DNA of 64,000 bases, taken from Burhinus oedicnemus. Taxonomy: Eukaryota; Chordata; Aves; Charadriiformes; Burhinidae. Made by a program: the position numbers and the translations under genes. Every line of letters starts with the position of its first letter. Positions within the stretch are counted from its first letter, which is position 1. Below are positions 24,201 through 36,181 of this stretch, piece by piece. The notes under the pieces were generated by a model. The model searched no databases. It was not told the DNA's origin and saw nothing but the letters and a program-made list of their open reading frames with translations. Where the stretch lies: NCBI GenBank assembly GCA_008921705.1, contig VFFE01009068.1, forward strand, positions 108,660 through 172,659, read 5' to 3'.

Positions 24201-24245
24201 TATTCATTTTTTCCCCAGTGGAATATTTTTTTAAAAAAATGAATA
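24201..24245. repeat. AT-rich hairpin with a nested palindrome
   Basis: TATTCATTTTTT (24201-24212) is perfectly complementary to AAAAAATGAATA (24234-24245). Nested at 24225-24240 is the 16-bp perfect palindrome A, seven T, seven A, T. It may be cruciform-prone or a slippage product. Confidence 0.7.
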
Positions 24246-27200
24246 GGAGTATTTCTGTTGGTCTTCAGTTATGCAAGCAGACTACAACATTGCTGTACCT
24301 GTGTTCCATTGGTTGAGCTTTAATTTTTTGGTGTCTTTCTCTAAGTCAGTATTTCTTTGATTTTTAAAGGAATAAATAACAAGTTGGCTTGTCCGTGGTA
24401 AATTCTCTTCCCCAATATCTTTGCGGGTATACAATGTGAGCCAGTAGGAAGAGAACATCATTTCTATACTGAAAATTAATGAAACTTGCAAATTTTTTCT
24501 TTGATCTGAAGTAATGCTCAGACAATAATCCTAGACAGATACAAGGTAGATGTTTTGCTTTGGCTTTGTGCTAACAAATAGAGTTCTTTTGGAGGAAAGA
24601 AATACTTTTTACACTTCCTATGCCTTTGTATTCCCAAACATTAACACTTTAATATTTTATTTCTCCACCTCCTCCTTTAAGAAACAAAAATTTTTGTTAC
24701 TAATATTCTGTATTTAGTCACTGCCTTCATTTTCAGATGATGCAGTTGGTCCAAAAAGATGGAAGTAGTTTCTCCAAGTAGAAGATTCTTTGCTCTACTG
24801 ATCTAACTCATACACGTTTTGCTACAGGACAAGAAGAGCAGTTGAAAACAAACTCTTTAATCTACTGGTGGTAGGAAATTACGAGAACAAAGAAAAGAAC
24901 TTGAATTTCATATTTTGAGGGCATGAGCTTGCGCAATCAAAACACAAAGGGCAGCTGGTTGTTGACAGGCAGGTAATGATCCATATTCTTCAAACCTCAT
25001 GTTCTGCTTTCCATCAACCTCTGTGCTTGGAAGAAGAAAGTAGAAGAAATTCAAGAGTTTTGGGGGTATGTTGGAAAGGTTAAGGGAAAAGGAAGAGAGA
25101 TCAGTTCTGTAGCAAATTAAGTTCTCGTTAAGCATGAACAGTTTGCCAAACAGCTGAGATCTCAGGTGAAATGTTGCCTCCTTGTTTCCTCCCTCTCCAT
25201 GAGAAATGTCTTGTGTGCTGTTAGTGTTCTTTCTCTTCGAATGTCTTGTTTATTTATATTTTTTGTTGAGGACCTGCTCTCAAAAGGTCATCTGAATATC
25301 AATAAACCAACTGAGGGTGAAAAATTTAGTATGGGAGGAAGCAGTAAATTTTAGGGGCTGTGGATTCCATTTGGGCATATGTTATGGGAAACCGGTAAAT
25401 ATGAGGTTATCATGAGGATCCCAACCCACATGATTATAAAAGCTGCATCAAGACAGTTACAAATCATGCACAGCATAGTCTAATATATCATTTAGAAATG
25501 CAAATTTACAGTCTGAAATATCTTTAATTGTAACAGCTGCAATTTTTGTTTGGTTGGGGTTTTTTTTGTTTATTTGTTTTGTAGATAGCTATTACTGTTC
25601 CTTGCAAATGCCATCTTGATTTTTAAGCTTTTAATAATTTGCTCAAAAAGAGAGAAAATGTGCAATGGAAGATTGTTCTTTGTAACTTCATGAACAAAAT
25701 CTTGGATCCTTGGATCTTATCATCCTATCTGCCTGGATCTTACCTCCTTACTGGAGTCTACAATGTATGTGTTTGAGAGAGTGTGGCAGCCATAGGATTG
25801 CTTACTTTTTTAAGGTGAAAAAATCTTAGACTACCAATAGTATACTAAACTTTTTTTTTGGAGAGGTGGGTATAATAACTGCTGGCTAAGTATCCAAAGA
25901 GCATATTTAGTCTCTTTTTCTGCTTTTCATTTGCATCATTTTTTTCATAGAGTTTGGTAGGGGTTTTTTTGTTGTTGTTCTTAAATTGGTTTCAGAAATG
26001 TCAAGGAAAGAAAACCTTTCTTTGTAAGCAAGAATTTTTTTGACCTATTGGATAGAGGGAATGGTGTATTTCACTAATTTTATGAAAGACGGGTTTCAGA
26101 AGTCAAAGATTTTAACATTGTTGTGTCACTGTAAACATGAGGTTTTGATTTGTACTGCAGAGATAGTAGTTAAATTCTTTATAGTGATACCTATAAAGAG
26201 ATATATATAAGGGACAGAGAAACCTATGTCAAGTCAGGAAGTTTACTGGCTATGACGTGCACACATACAATCAAAATAAGTCTATATCAAAAGTAAGTGG
26301 TTACGCACAATGATCATATGGTTTCCTTTCCAGACAGGATACACAAGTTAAGATATTATTGTGTCATGAAGTACAGCTTTTAGTTGATCTCAGGTTTTGT
26401 TCTGTTTCATGTTGTCATTGATCTTGCTGTTTGTTGACTTCGGTATATGAAGCACCTGGTCAGTCATGAGTATCTGTTCACAAATAGTCAGCTGCTCTGA
26501 GATGGCACAGTGGCTATAACTGGCTGTTCTGGTCTGGTCCAAAAGTAAATTAGATTGTTCCAAACTTAAACCAGAACTACACTAGGCTGTAGCTAATAAC
26601 AGTTCAGTGCTGAAGTAAGTTAATATCAGTTACTGTGAAGGGTGGCATGAAGGAAAAGCACAGTGTAGAAAGGTGAGAAAACTGATTTATCCCATCTGTA
26701 ATTAGATAACAGGAAAAAAGTGAAAGAAATGCATTAAAAACAGTTCTATAAGGTTTCAGGATTTCCATGTCAATGTCTTGAGTGTCCACATAGTGATCCA
26801 GAGAGATCCAATTTTCTTTCATGGAGGTGATCATAGGGTTGTTGCTATGGTAGTGTTATTTGAATTTGCTCACTTGTGCTTCTCTAAGCTGTGGAATTGG
26901 CTTATCCTTGCTATTTGAACAAATATTGGGCTGTCGTGCAGCAATGAAAAGCAAAACGCTGTGACTGTAAACATTTTAATTGACATTTTTTGTCTCCAGT
27001 AAAGATTATTTTCTCATTACACTACCTCTAGGGGTTACTTCCATTTTGATCACTGAACTGAGAACTAGATTTTGCCACAGATATCTTCTGTTCTACTGCA
27101 TACATCTTTTATTTTGGTTTTACTTCTGCATTTGGAAAGATTCTAGGAAGTCTTGGCCTAAAAGGTACTGGTTCCTTGTATTACAATTCTACTAAAAATA

Positions 27201-28330
27201 TCTCTTTTCCAACTAGATTAAAATTTAAGCTCAACCTTGTGCCGTTCCATAGAATATATCGTGTTCTTCTTGACCCTGGGAGCAATCAGCCTGGTTTTAG
27301 CTTTTGATCATCAGAAACATCTCAGTTCTCTGGGTTTTACTGCCATTTAAGCTGAGAAAGGGTAGATGGCTCTAGCAGTTGAAGCCACTGTTAGCTGAAG
27401 AGCATTAGGTCTGTGCTGAAAGGCAGTGGATCAAATTGCGTCTCCCACCTTCCACTGTGTCTTTCCATGTTCACAAGTCATGGTTCAACAGCATGACTGG
27501 AGCTCCTTAGATGTGCCACCCTGACCTCTGCCGTTTGGGTTACTGTAGCTCGCAATGGTGCCAGTAATGGGGTGTCAACCTCTGTCGTAGCCTGTGCTGC
27601 AAAAGGAAGGGGCTCTCTTGCAATGAGTTTCCTAGTGGCTCCATAACAGAGGATGTGAGATGAGACTCACAACCCTCAGAGTCCCTCAGGTTCTGGGAGA
27701 GTGTGCTCTAGGGCCACAGGCTCTCCTGCCTGTTTCTTTATTTCCTTTCCATCTAATCTGTCCCTGTTACAGGCACTTTCTCTCTCCCAGCTCCTTTCTC
27801 AGGCCTGCCTCCGTTCCTTGCCATTCAAATTCAATTGATGTAAAATGGCTGCCAGGAAAAAGCAGGACCCAGGCCTTATTCTGCTCTTTGTGTTATGACA
27901 ACCACCAAGTACGTTCTGTAAGTGCTTTTAAATTCCCGAGCGTTAACTTAGAAGCACGTCAAACAGACCTGTACTAGGAGCTTCATACTGTAACTTTCCT
28001 TGTGTTGCTTTCGTGGGAGTTAATGAAATGAAACATGAGTAACGCAGATTGTGCACACACTGAGCTCTCAGGTTCAGATAAATTAACACCAACTCTACTG
28101 AGAGTTTATTATTTTGTTTTGGGAATAATGTCTTCTGTGTCTTGGTACAAAGTCTTGCTTATTTAGCAGGATGCTGGAAAAACTTCAAGTCTTTCTTTTG
28201 ATGACTGGCTACTGCTTTGCACTTGTTTCATCTTTTGCTGGGATATGTTAAGTCTATTTTGTCATCTATCGCTTCTTGTCCCATGTTCTATTCATATCGA
28301 ACTCGTAGATTCTCTGAAGGGTGTTTATTT
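24246..28330. other. Non-coding block, nothing recognised
   Basis: AT-rich DNA with T-rich runs (25556-25580, 25852-25860, 25962-25980). A 105-codon open frame at 27660-27977 starts in GC-richer sequence and shows no family features. There is no RNA gene, recognised exon or identified transposon up to the CR1 copy at 28331. Confidence 0.6.
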
Positions 28331-28825
28331 TAGAATAGACTATTTCAGTCGCAAGGGACCAACAATGATCATATAGTCCAACTGCCTGACCACTTCACAG
28401 CTGACCAAAAGTTAAAGCATGTAATTAAGGGCCTTGTCCAAATGCCTTTTAAACGCTGACAGGCATGGGGCATCAACTGCCTGTTCAAGTGTTTGAGCAC
28501 CCTCTTGGTCAAGAAATGCTTCCTAATGTCCAGTCTAAAGCTCCCCTGATGGACGCAGCTTTGAACCATTCCCATGTGTCCTATCACTGGATACCAGGGA
28601 GAAGAGATCAGCACCTCCCTCTTCACGTCCCCTCCTTAGGAGGATGTAGAGAGCAATGAGGTCACTCCTCAGCCTCCTTTTCTCCAAACTACACAAGCCC
28701 AAAGTCGTTAGCTGCTCCTCATAGGACATTCCTTCCAGCCCTTTCACCAGCTTTGTTACCATCCTCTGGACACATTCAAGTACCTCAACATCCTTCTTAA
28801 ATTCTGGGGTCCATTTTCTGTACTT
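28331..28825 (-). mobile_element. CR1 LINE fragment, 5'-truncated, minus strand
   Basis: This is the 3' end of a CR1 retrotransposon read on the minus strand. It covers the C-terminal end of ORF2 plus a short 3' UTR. Two minus-strand frames carry the family's C-terminal signature. One reads [12 protein letters not shown] and later [18 protein letters not shown] shifted frame continues with [20 protein letters not shown]. The switch between them shows at least one frameshift, so the copy is dead. At the other edge, ATAGACTATTTCAGTCGCAA with GGGACC is the reverse complement of a CR1 3' terminus. Truncation near 28825 is the usual incomplete reverse transcription of LINEs. The full-length parent would have encoded endonuclease and reverse transcriptase. 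Confidence 0.93.
28369..28762 (-). pseudogene. CR1 ORF2 (reverse transcriptase) C-terminal remnant
   Basis: Within the CR1 fragment, two overlapping minus-strand frames (28535-28762 and 28369-28626) together cover the last part of CR1 ORF2, downstream of the catalytic reverse transcriptase motifs. Diagnostic residues are the [15 protein letters not shown] stretch, SSDRTHGNG and FRLDIRKHF. The frames are offset, proving a frameshift, and the distal part (after LNRQ) is no longer family-like. It is non-functional and far shorter than the roughly 900-residue full-length protein. Confidence 0.85.
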
Positions 28826-29952
28826 AGAGCTCTTTGATATCCTGTTATGTGTTTAGTTTTTTTATGGAGTTATGAGCTAACAGCTGCTTTTTGCCAAAGG
28901 GCTTGATAAATGGTAAAAGAAGAGCTTTCTCTCTACTGATCTGATAGGTGTCTGAGTATTGCTCAGACACATCCTAAGCTGACCGCTACAACCACATGGT
29001 AAGCATGTGCTCCTACTTTGTAGATTGTCAAAATGCTCCTGTAATGGGGAAGTATTTCAGGAGTATATCTGTGCACCACTCAAAGCAGAGTTATTTGCTA
29101 AGGGGGAAAAAAAATCTGGTGTTTCTGAGCCCATTTTAAGAAATATCTTATTACTAGACAATATTAAATGAAAGAATCCTATCAACCTTATTTTAGCAGA
29201 GTAGCCTTCAGAACTTGGTGACATGTTTGGAAATATATTTTCTGAAAAGTTATCTACCAGTAGTACTACTGAGAGGCCAAGTTCCAGAGGTATTGTGCTC
29301 TTTTTTTACTGTTCCACAGATCTAGATCTTTTTCTTAACTATGACTTTCTGGATATGCTCCTTCTTATTGGTTAAAAACTAAATGCAAGTGAATTTCAGG
29401 AAAACACCTTAACTCCCAGTATCCTCTTTTCCTGCCATTCAGCTCAGTGATGTTGCAGTCTTGTTTGTCAGTGAAAATACAGATTTAATACTGGGCTGCC
29501 TCATGTAGTAGATTTATATCCACAAGTTCTCCTACTTTTCCTGCTGCAGTGGTCTAGCTTTACTTGCCATCAAATTCATTCTCTTACAGAGCAGGTACGG
29601 TAAATGTGGTCTCCTTCCTCACCCTGAGAATTTGCTTCAGTTATTAGTAGTTGTCTTTAACTAGGCCATTTGTCCTATTTTACGCAACCTCTTCTTGCTT
29701 GGTGCAAAATTTCCTTCATAATCAGTCTTGTAAATGACTATGGCATGAACTCCCTATGAACCCCGCAACTTGCCTCCAGCATTTCTTACAGGTCAGCTGT
29801 GGTGCAGTAGGCAGTAAAGAAAAAAAAATGATGCTTGGTCAAATACTACCCCTTTTCCTCAAGGACATTATTTATTAAAGGAGGTTTGTCACAAAAGTGT
29901 TCTCCCATGCTTTTTTATGGCTATTTCTTGGAATTCAAGAATGGTGCTGTAT
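28826..29952. other. Non-coding spacer between two CR1 copies
   Basis: Unique-looking AT-rich sequence of about 1.1 kb with no recognised element and no open frame of interest. Confidence 0.6.
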
Positions 29953-30163
29953 GATGTTTCCATCTGAACATCGGGAAACATTTTTTCACTGTTAGGGTGA
30001 CTGAGCACTGGCACTGGTTGCCCAGAGAGGTTGTGGAATCTCCATCCTTGGAGATATTCCAAAGCCATCTGCATATGATCCTGGGCAACCTGTTTGAGCA
30101 GGGGGCTGGACCAGATGACCTACGGAGGTCCCTTCCGACCTCAACCATTCTGTAATTCTGTGA
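29953..30163 (+). mobile_element. CR1 LINE 3' end, plus strand
   Basis: This is a typical avian CR1 3' terminus. Reading along it: TCTGAACATCGGGAAACA, GAGCACTGGCACTGGTTGCC, AGAGGTTGTGGAATCTCCAT, CTTGGAGATATTCC, CCTGGGCAACCTG, GAGCAGGGGGCTGGACCAGA, GAGGTCCCTTCCGACCTCAA, and finally the short tandem end ATTCTGTAATTCTGTGA. It is heavily 5'-truncated (about 210 bp of a ~4.5 kb element). A 10-base deletion relative to the usual 'CTGCTCTAGGTG' section follows GGGCAACCTG. It lies in opposite orientation to the copy 1.1 kb upstream and belongs to a different CR1 subfamily. No coding capacity remains beyond a few C-terminal ORF2 codons. Confidence 0.95.
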
Positions 30164-31380
30164 CTTTTCTTTACTTTTTCACCTTTCTTTTGGTAGCATA
30201 CAACCATTTTTAACAATTTATTTGGCTTGATTATTTGACTGACACTGGAAAAATTGGATTTTGTTGTTTGTCTGTTTTGAGTTGTGTAAGCAGGTGTCCA
30301 TTGGCTGAAGTGATACTTTTGACATATCATAGCTCCTAAAATGTCTTGTCGTCTTGTCTGAGAGGCAGTTCATTTAATTTCTAGTGGCCTATGATAATGA
30401 AGTAGTTCACAGTGACAATTTCAATTCCTTTTTTGCTTCAAGGACTGAAGTTCATGTGTACATTTTCTTCCATGTTTTTCTTAATTCCTTTCCTGCATTG
30501 TTCTAGTTATGGCATTTCATGCACTGCTTGGGACTCATCTTCCTGGCTTTAGCTAGCAAAAAGGTAGGCCTGAGCTAGGTATAAGGTTCCCCCTGAAATC
30601 AGTAGGAATAAATATGTGCCTCCAGGACAGTTACCTCATCCAGAGATAGCTGTCTATTAACTTTCAGGGCAGAATAAGCAAGTAGTTTAGAGGACATGCT
30701 TAACTTCCGTCTGCCTGAAGTTAGGGGAGATGAGTTCAACTGTAGGCTTCTGTATGGTCCTTCTCTGTTGCCTTTTATTTCAGAGTGGCTGTGATCTCTT
30801 AGGAGATTTTTTGTTTTCATTAACATGGATATTATGGTATGAGAATATATGAGGCAAAATACTGCACATTTGTCTTGCGTGAAGTCCTGTTGTTTGAGAG
30901 ACAGGTGAGGTTGCTCTGTGATCACCCAACACAACAACATAAGTGAACACATATTCATCTTTGCTCTGGAAGATTTGTTACTGGACTCTTTCTACCCCGT
31001 GCCCTGAAATCACGGCAGAGCAGTCCCTTAGCCTTCTGTGTCATATTTCCTTCTTATAGAAAGATAGACGTCCTTCTAGCTGGCTGAAGATCTCATGCTC
31101 TGACTTAATTGCTATTTATTTCATAGCGTGAGGCTGCTCTGCATAACTTGGTAAGCACATAGCTGTCTTGTGTACCATGCATCAAACACATAACATTGCA
31201 GATTGAGTAACAGGCACTTAAAAATGCTCTGTAGTGATGTGTATTTAATTTCTGCCTCTCCTTGAACATACAGCTTTAACTTTTTCCACCTGAGTGGTAC
31301 TGAAAGGTATACCTTTTCCACCGGGCTTTCACCTATAATGATGAATAAAATAGGCCTTACAGGGCACCTTTATATGGCTA
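30164..31380. other. Non-coding block, nothing recognised
   Basis: AT-rich sequence downstream of the CR1 terminus. A 119-codon minus-strand open frame (30599-30958) has no recognised motif. No RNA gene or transposon was seen. Confidence 0.6.
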
Positions 31381-32130
31381 AACTGTCCTCCTGCTCCCTT
31401 CCCACTCCTCATAAATGGGGTTGTCTGTGCTGCCTGCGAGGAACACTGACCCTCCCGCTTGCCTGGTTCCCAGAAGGCTAGCTGGGCTGTGTCAGGGAGA
31501 GGGCACGCTGCCACGAAGGCGCCCTGGCAGCTCAACAGTTGGGCTATTGTGTGCCAGGGCTCGAGCCTGTGTCCTCACCCTGTTTAACTTGCTAGTATGG
31601 AAAGCCTCTGTGTTTAGTGGGTACCTGGATGCAGGAGCTATAACTCCTTTTCTTTTGCCTGAATGGCGTCCCAAGCACATTACCAGTGTCAAGGCACTGA
31701 GGGGCTGGTGGCTCCCTGGGGCTGGGCATTGGGAGCATCTCCCCAGCCAGGAGCAGGGCAGTCAGTGGACACTGGGGCAGCCCCAGCCCCATCATCAGCC
31801 ACCTCCCTGGGGACAGGGATGGGCAGAGGCTGGGCTGGGACGTGGGCCTGTGGGTGGGCCTGGCTTGGTGGGGCCCATGGCCGGGCATGGCAGGGCTGTG
31901 GGAGCTGGGGCTGGCCTTGCTGCAGTGTTGCTGGGACAGGGGCTGATGGCCTGGGGGGGCTGACCTGGGGTCCTGGGCCATGGGCAGGGTGGGAGGAGCC
32001 CCGGGAGCCCCAGGTTAATTTCATTTAATTTCAGATTTCATTCCAGGCTCCTTCTGGAGAAGAAGTGAGCAGAGCCGTACCCCCCCTCAGCTCTCACCGC
32101 CCAGCTGCTGGTGGGTTTACCAGAGCACCC
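31381..32130. repeat. GC-rich, G-rich low-complexity block
   Basis: An abrupt rise to about 65% GC, with degenerate repeats built from GGGCTGG, GGCAGGG, CTGGGG and GGGCCATGG. CpG is sparse, so this is not a CpG island. Open frames of 111-182 codons exist on both strands in overlapping positions, rich in G, A, W and P, which is the signature of stop-codon depletion in GC-rich DNA. The G-runs on the + strand (31840-32000) have G-quadruplex potential. It resembles the GC-rich minisatellite-like patches found in bird genomes and shares phrases with 51340-51660. Confidence 0.5.
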
Positions 32131-35100
32131 CTCACAGAGGTGCCGGTTCTCAAGGTGGCTGCTGATGTCCCCTGGGCAGCACCTTTGCCATGTCCCTCCA
32201 CTGGGAGCCCAAATACTGCTGTCTTGGTGTGTAATCATAGCTGATTGTCATGTAGGAGAAAATGGTAAAAGGCACGATTTACTATTTAATGTTATAAGTA
32301 AAAATGAGTGATTTTGAGCTGTTCCTCTGCCTGTTTCCAGCCTGAAGGAGAGGTTGACCACAGCATCTGTTGTTCTTTTAATTTTTAATTTTTAATGAAT
32401 GTGTTAATTTCCTGTTACCTATACTTCGCTGCTTTCTGAAATTGTGCTATATAATCTGTGATACTAAAAGCAAATAAAAACCAATATTAACTTTTTTTTA
32501 TTGTCTTGAGTGATCATTTTTTGTCTCTGAGCGTCTCAGTTAATGTCTTGCCTTAAAAGTCCAGTCCTTCATGGCACGGATGCCATAACGCACTGGCCAC
32601 ACATAGGAATCATCTGTAATTTAGTTTAAAATGCTGGGGTTAGTAACCCTCTTCTTTTTGCTAAATGTCTCTCTGGTATTTGTACTACCTGAACTTTCAC
32701 TCTATCTACTTCTTACTTGATAATCTGCTCTTAATTTACTTGGCCTCATGGTACTGTGACTGTATTATGAGGGAATTTAAAATTTGGTTTGATTATATGA
32801 TCAGAGATTTTAAAATTTGGATCTGCTATTTTCCTTTCTCTTCATGTACACTTCTGAAGAGGTCTTTGTGCCTTTCGCACACATTGATGCCCACTGTTCA
32901 TTTGCATTCCATCTCTTACTGTGTTCTGCTGCCTTGTCTTTGCATCTGGTGCTAGTCTGAACTTGACAGTTCACTTATTTTTTGCTGTTTTGCACTACAC
33001 TGATGTCACATACATGCAAAGATCTCTGAGTCACTGCTTACTTTCTCAATATGGGGGCATTTTTTGCTTGTCTGTGATCCTTTGCATAATAACTTGTCTC
33101 ATTAGAATTTTTGCATGTGACCCCATGTAAAGGGCATTTCATTATTATCTTTTTTTTTTCCACAGTAGCCATAGATCTTTGGATTTTGTTCATCTCTTCT
33201 ACTTTGTGTTTATATGCCTTTCTTTGTTGAATTTTCAGTAATTTTTCATACCTTCCTCGCTCTGCCTTCTGAAATACCTTTGTGACTTTGCTTATATTCT
33301 CTATTTGGATGTAAGCTTGTTCACTAGCTATGCACGTCTTTAGTTCTCTGTAGAGTTAATGGGATCTCTAAGCATTCTCATTTGTGTGCCTGGATTTTTG
33401 TCCTGTCATTATTCTGTCGCAAATTAGTTCAGCCTGTAGAGTTTGGTAATTGCACAAATCGGTCATCTTTGTATAGTTTGCCAAAGCTCTGACCCATTGT
33501 TCTTCAGGTTCTTGATTGATGGAAAAAGGAGCCTTTCATGTAACAGGATTTTTTAATGAATTAAAATGCTCAGGAGCATTAAGATTTCTCCCTGCCCGCT
33601 GCTGACGTAGCGGGTAGTGGGATGTCACTGAAGTATAAGAGTCTTTGCCTGTAACAACTGTAACAGTCTCCTCCTCTTATTTTGTTTCCTGTTTTCCAGA
33701 GCCATGTTGCAATCTGTTGTTTTCTTTCTATGTCTGTGTAGTTCTATACGTTCTCTCTTTAAATGCTCATCTGCTCAAGCACCAGACTATATTTTCCCTT
33801 ATCTTATGATTTTTTTGGCTGTAAGATTACATTGAATTTTGATCCTGTAATTGTCCATAAGCACAAGCAAAGATAGTGAAAACAGGACCACATTCATGTT
33901 TTGTTTCTTCATTCGCATGTAAGATCTTCACCACTCTCACAAACTTGAGCATTTTGGATTTGGGAAGAGCTCTACAACACTGTTCTGACAATGTTACTCT
34001 CACCTTTCTGTCCCCTCCATCTCTTCACTCTGTGTCTTGCCTCTAGTCACTTGTTCTTTATCCTGGCTCTGTTCTGACTCTCACAGTTTTGTGTCCCGGT
34101 GTGTTTGCCCAGTCAGCTCCATGCCCACACACTTCATCAAATCTGTCTCACCTGTCCCTTAGGGCATCTTTTCACTGGTTTCCAGGTTCGCTGCTTTTAG
34201 CCACCTTTTTGCTGCTCCTCCTGACACCTCTTCTTGCCACATCTACTTGCTTATAGTATCTTTTATTTTTCCTATGTGTAGGAGTCAGGTAGATTCCTGT
34301 TCCTTACTTGGGATCTGCCACACATCATGGGAAGCTGGTGTGGCAAAGATGATGTTGCTTTATCCCTGGAAAATGTGAGTGGAACAGCAGTTTTAACTGT
34401 GGAACCCTCATTAATCTCTACTGTACATATGCAAAATTGGATGATTTCCCCCAGCACCAGAAGGCTTGTAGAACAATCCGTTGAATGCGTATTTGCAAAG
34501 CACATTTTCCTGATACAAATGCCATTACCTTGTTCCTTTGTAGTTTCTGCTTCAAAAGGTGTACCTTTCAAAAAAAGAGCCCACCAATTTTAATATTGAA
34601 AAAACCTCATGCTTTTCTTTCCCTAGTCTTTCAAAAGTGACTGATCTATGGTAAATGGAAAACTGTTCAGAAAAAATCAGGCTGAGCCAGTAGCAAAAGA
34701 GAAAATTTTATCTCCAAAACTTAGTGGGTGAAGGTCACAAATAAAATAGAGCAGAATCTTACAGAGGAATGAATAAGACAATTATAATAACAATTGATGG
34801 TAATAAATTTATCAAAAGAAAAATTCAGTCTGAGTTTCGGAAAAAGTTAAAGTGTAGGATCCATTACTTTAGCTGGGGTTGAAATAAGGAAAAGAGTTGT
34901 ATGGGGGAATAGTTTCATTTAAATCCGCTGAATCAGCATGCAAGAAAATAAGAGAAGTCATTACTTAAGGAGACAATCTTTCCCTGTTAATGAAGGAAAC
35001 TATGTGAGCTGGTTGTGCACACAAAGAAAGAAATAGTGTCAGCACCTGCCATGGCTGAACTTAAGATGCTGAATCAAAGGAGTGAATAAAATCTTTCTGT

Positions 35101-36130
35101 GTCTCAAGAGCATTTTATTCTGTATCTCTTCACTTAGAATAAATAAATTTGTTCCAGATGACATCAATGTAATTCATAGGTGCAAATCTTTCTTATGAGC
35201 TCAAAATGTATTTGGGTGTAGTTATATTACATCAGTGTGGATCTGATTTACCAGAGGCCAAAAAGACTCAAGAAGAAGGGCATTTTTATGATACCTGACA
35301 ATGCAATTTTGAGTAAAACAAATATAATATCACTTTAAGAACTTTTATTTCCAGTCTATGCACTAATGGGTTAACCACTAAATGAACAGTTCAGCATTTA
35401 ACCCCTAGTGTAATGATGTCTTCAGTGCCTTTCTAGCACCATTTCCATTGACCTTGTCAGATTACTTCTGTTTCATAGCCCACCTCTGTCACTCCTCAGT
35501 CCTCTGTGTTTATTTGTGTGCCTTCATTGTAATTGCAGACCAGGTCCAGATACTGTTTCCCAAATCCAATAAGCTGTTTGGTCCTAGGACATCTGTTTTG
35601 TTTGGTAACGGTACCACACAAACCTAAGAGAGGGTACAAATTGGGATCAGGTTCACTGTGGATGAAATGGAGAGAGAACATTTTCTGAGCATTGACTGTG
35701 ACTGAGAAGTCACAGATAAAAAGGTGCTACCTAAACCTGATACAATCTTGAAACTTTGTCCCCTGCACTATTCCCTTTGTGCTGTTCCCCTTGAAATGTT
35801 CGCATATTCAAAGCAAAGAGTTTACCTCTTAGATAATTGATCCACTATTATATAAAGTATCCAGGATTTGCACTTGAGTGCATGCTTTAGAAGTTCATTC
35901 CAAACTTACCCTAGGATGGTTTACTGTCCTTGATGTAGGGCCCATTTGATGTAATCAAACTCCTTTCCACCAGGTGCGATTAATGGGGACTGTTTTGGGA
36001 ATTGATGCTTTCAACATTTAAAACCCCCATACCTTTTGAAAGCAAGTGGACTAAGCTGCTTGCGGGTATTCAGTGACAAATGAGAACTTTGTTTTGGACT
36101 TTGTAGAAGTCTTAAGGATAAATGGCCTAA
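32131..36130. other. Non-coding block, strongly T-rich on the + strand in part
   Basis: From about 32600 to 34260 the + strand is markedly T/C-rich and A-poor. A 39-base local duplication (GGGAATTTAAAATTTGG then AGATTTTAAAATTTGG) lies at 32766-32825, and a small GC hairpin CCCGCT/AGCGGG near 33596-33615. Open frames up to 99 codons have no family features. No gene or transposon was identified, though an unrecognised old element could explain the skew. Confidence 0.5.
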
Positions 36131-36181
36131 ATATTTATTTATTATTTTTACTATTATATTTGTTTGTTTGTTTGTTTGTTT
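36131..36181. repeat. Low complexity with a (TTTG)n microsatellite
   Basis: An ATTT-rich stretch passes into about five to six perfect TTTG/TGTT tetranucleotide repeats (36159-36181). It is a length-variable simple repeat and would be usable as a marker. Confidence 0.9.

Noticed and set aside
31415..32028. Open frames of 111-182 codons on both strands
   Set aside because: They lie in a GC-rich low-complexity block, are open in several frames at once on both strands and consist mainly of G, A, W, P and Q. Stop-codon depletion explains them.
36159..36181. Possible CRISPR-like or telomeric array
   Set aside because: It is a simple TTTG microsatellite with no spacers. No CRISPR arrays exist in this vertebrate-type DNA.
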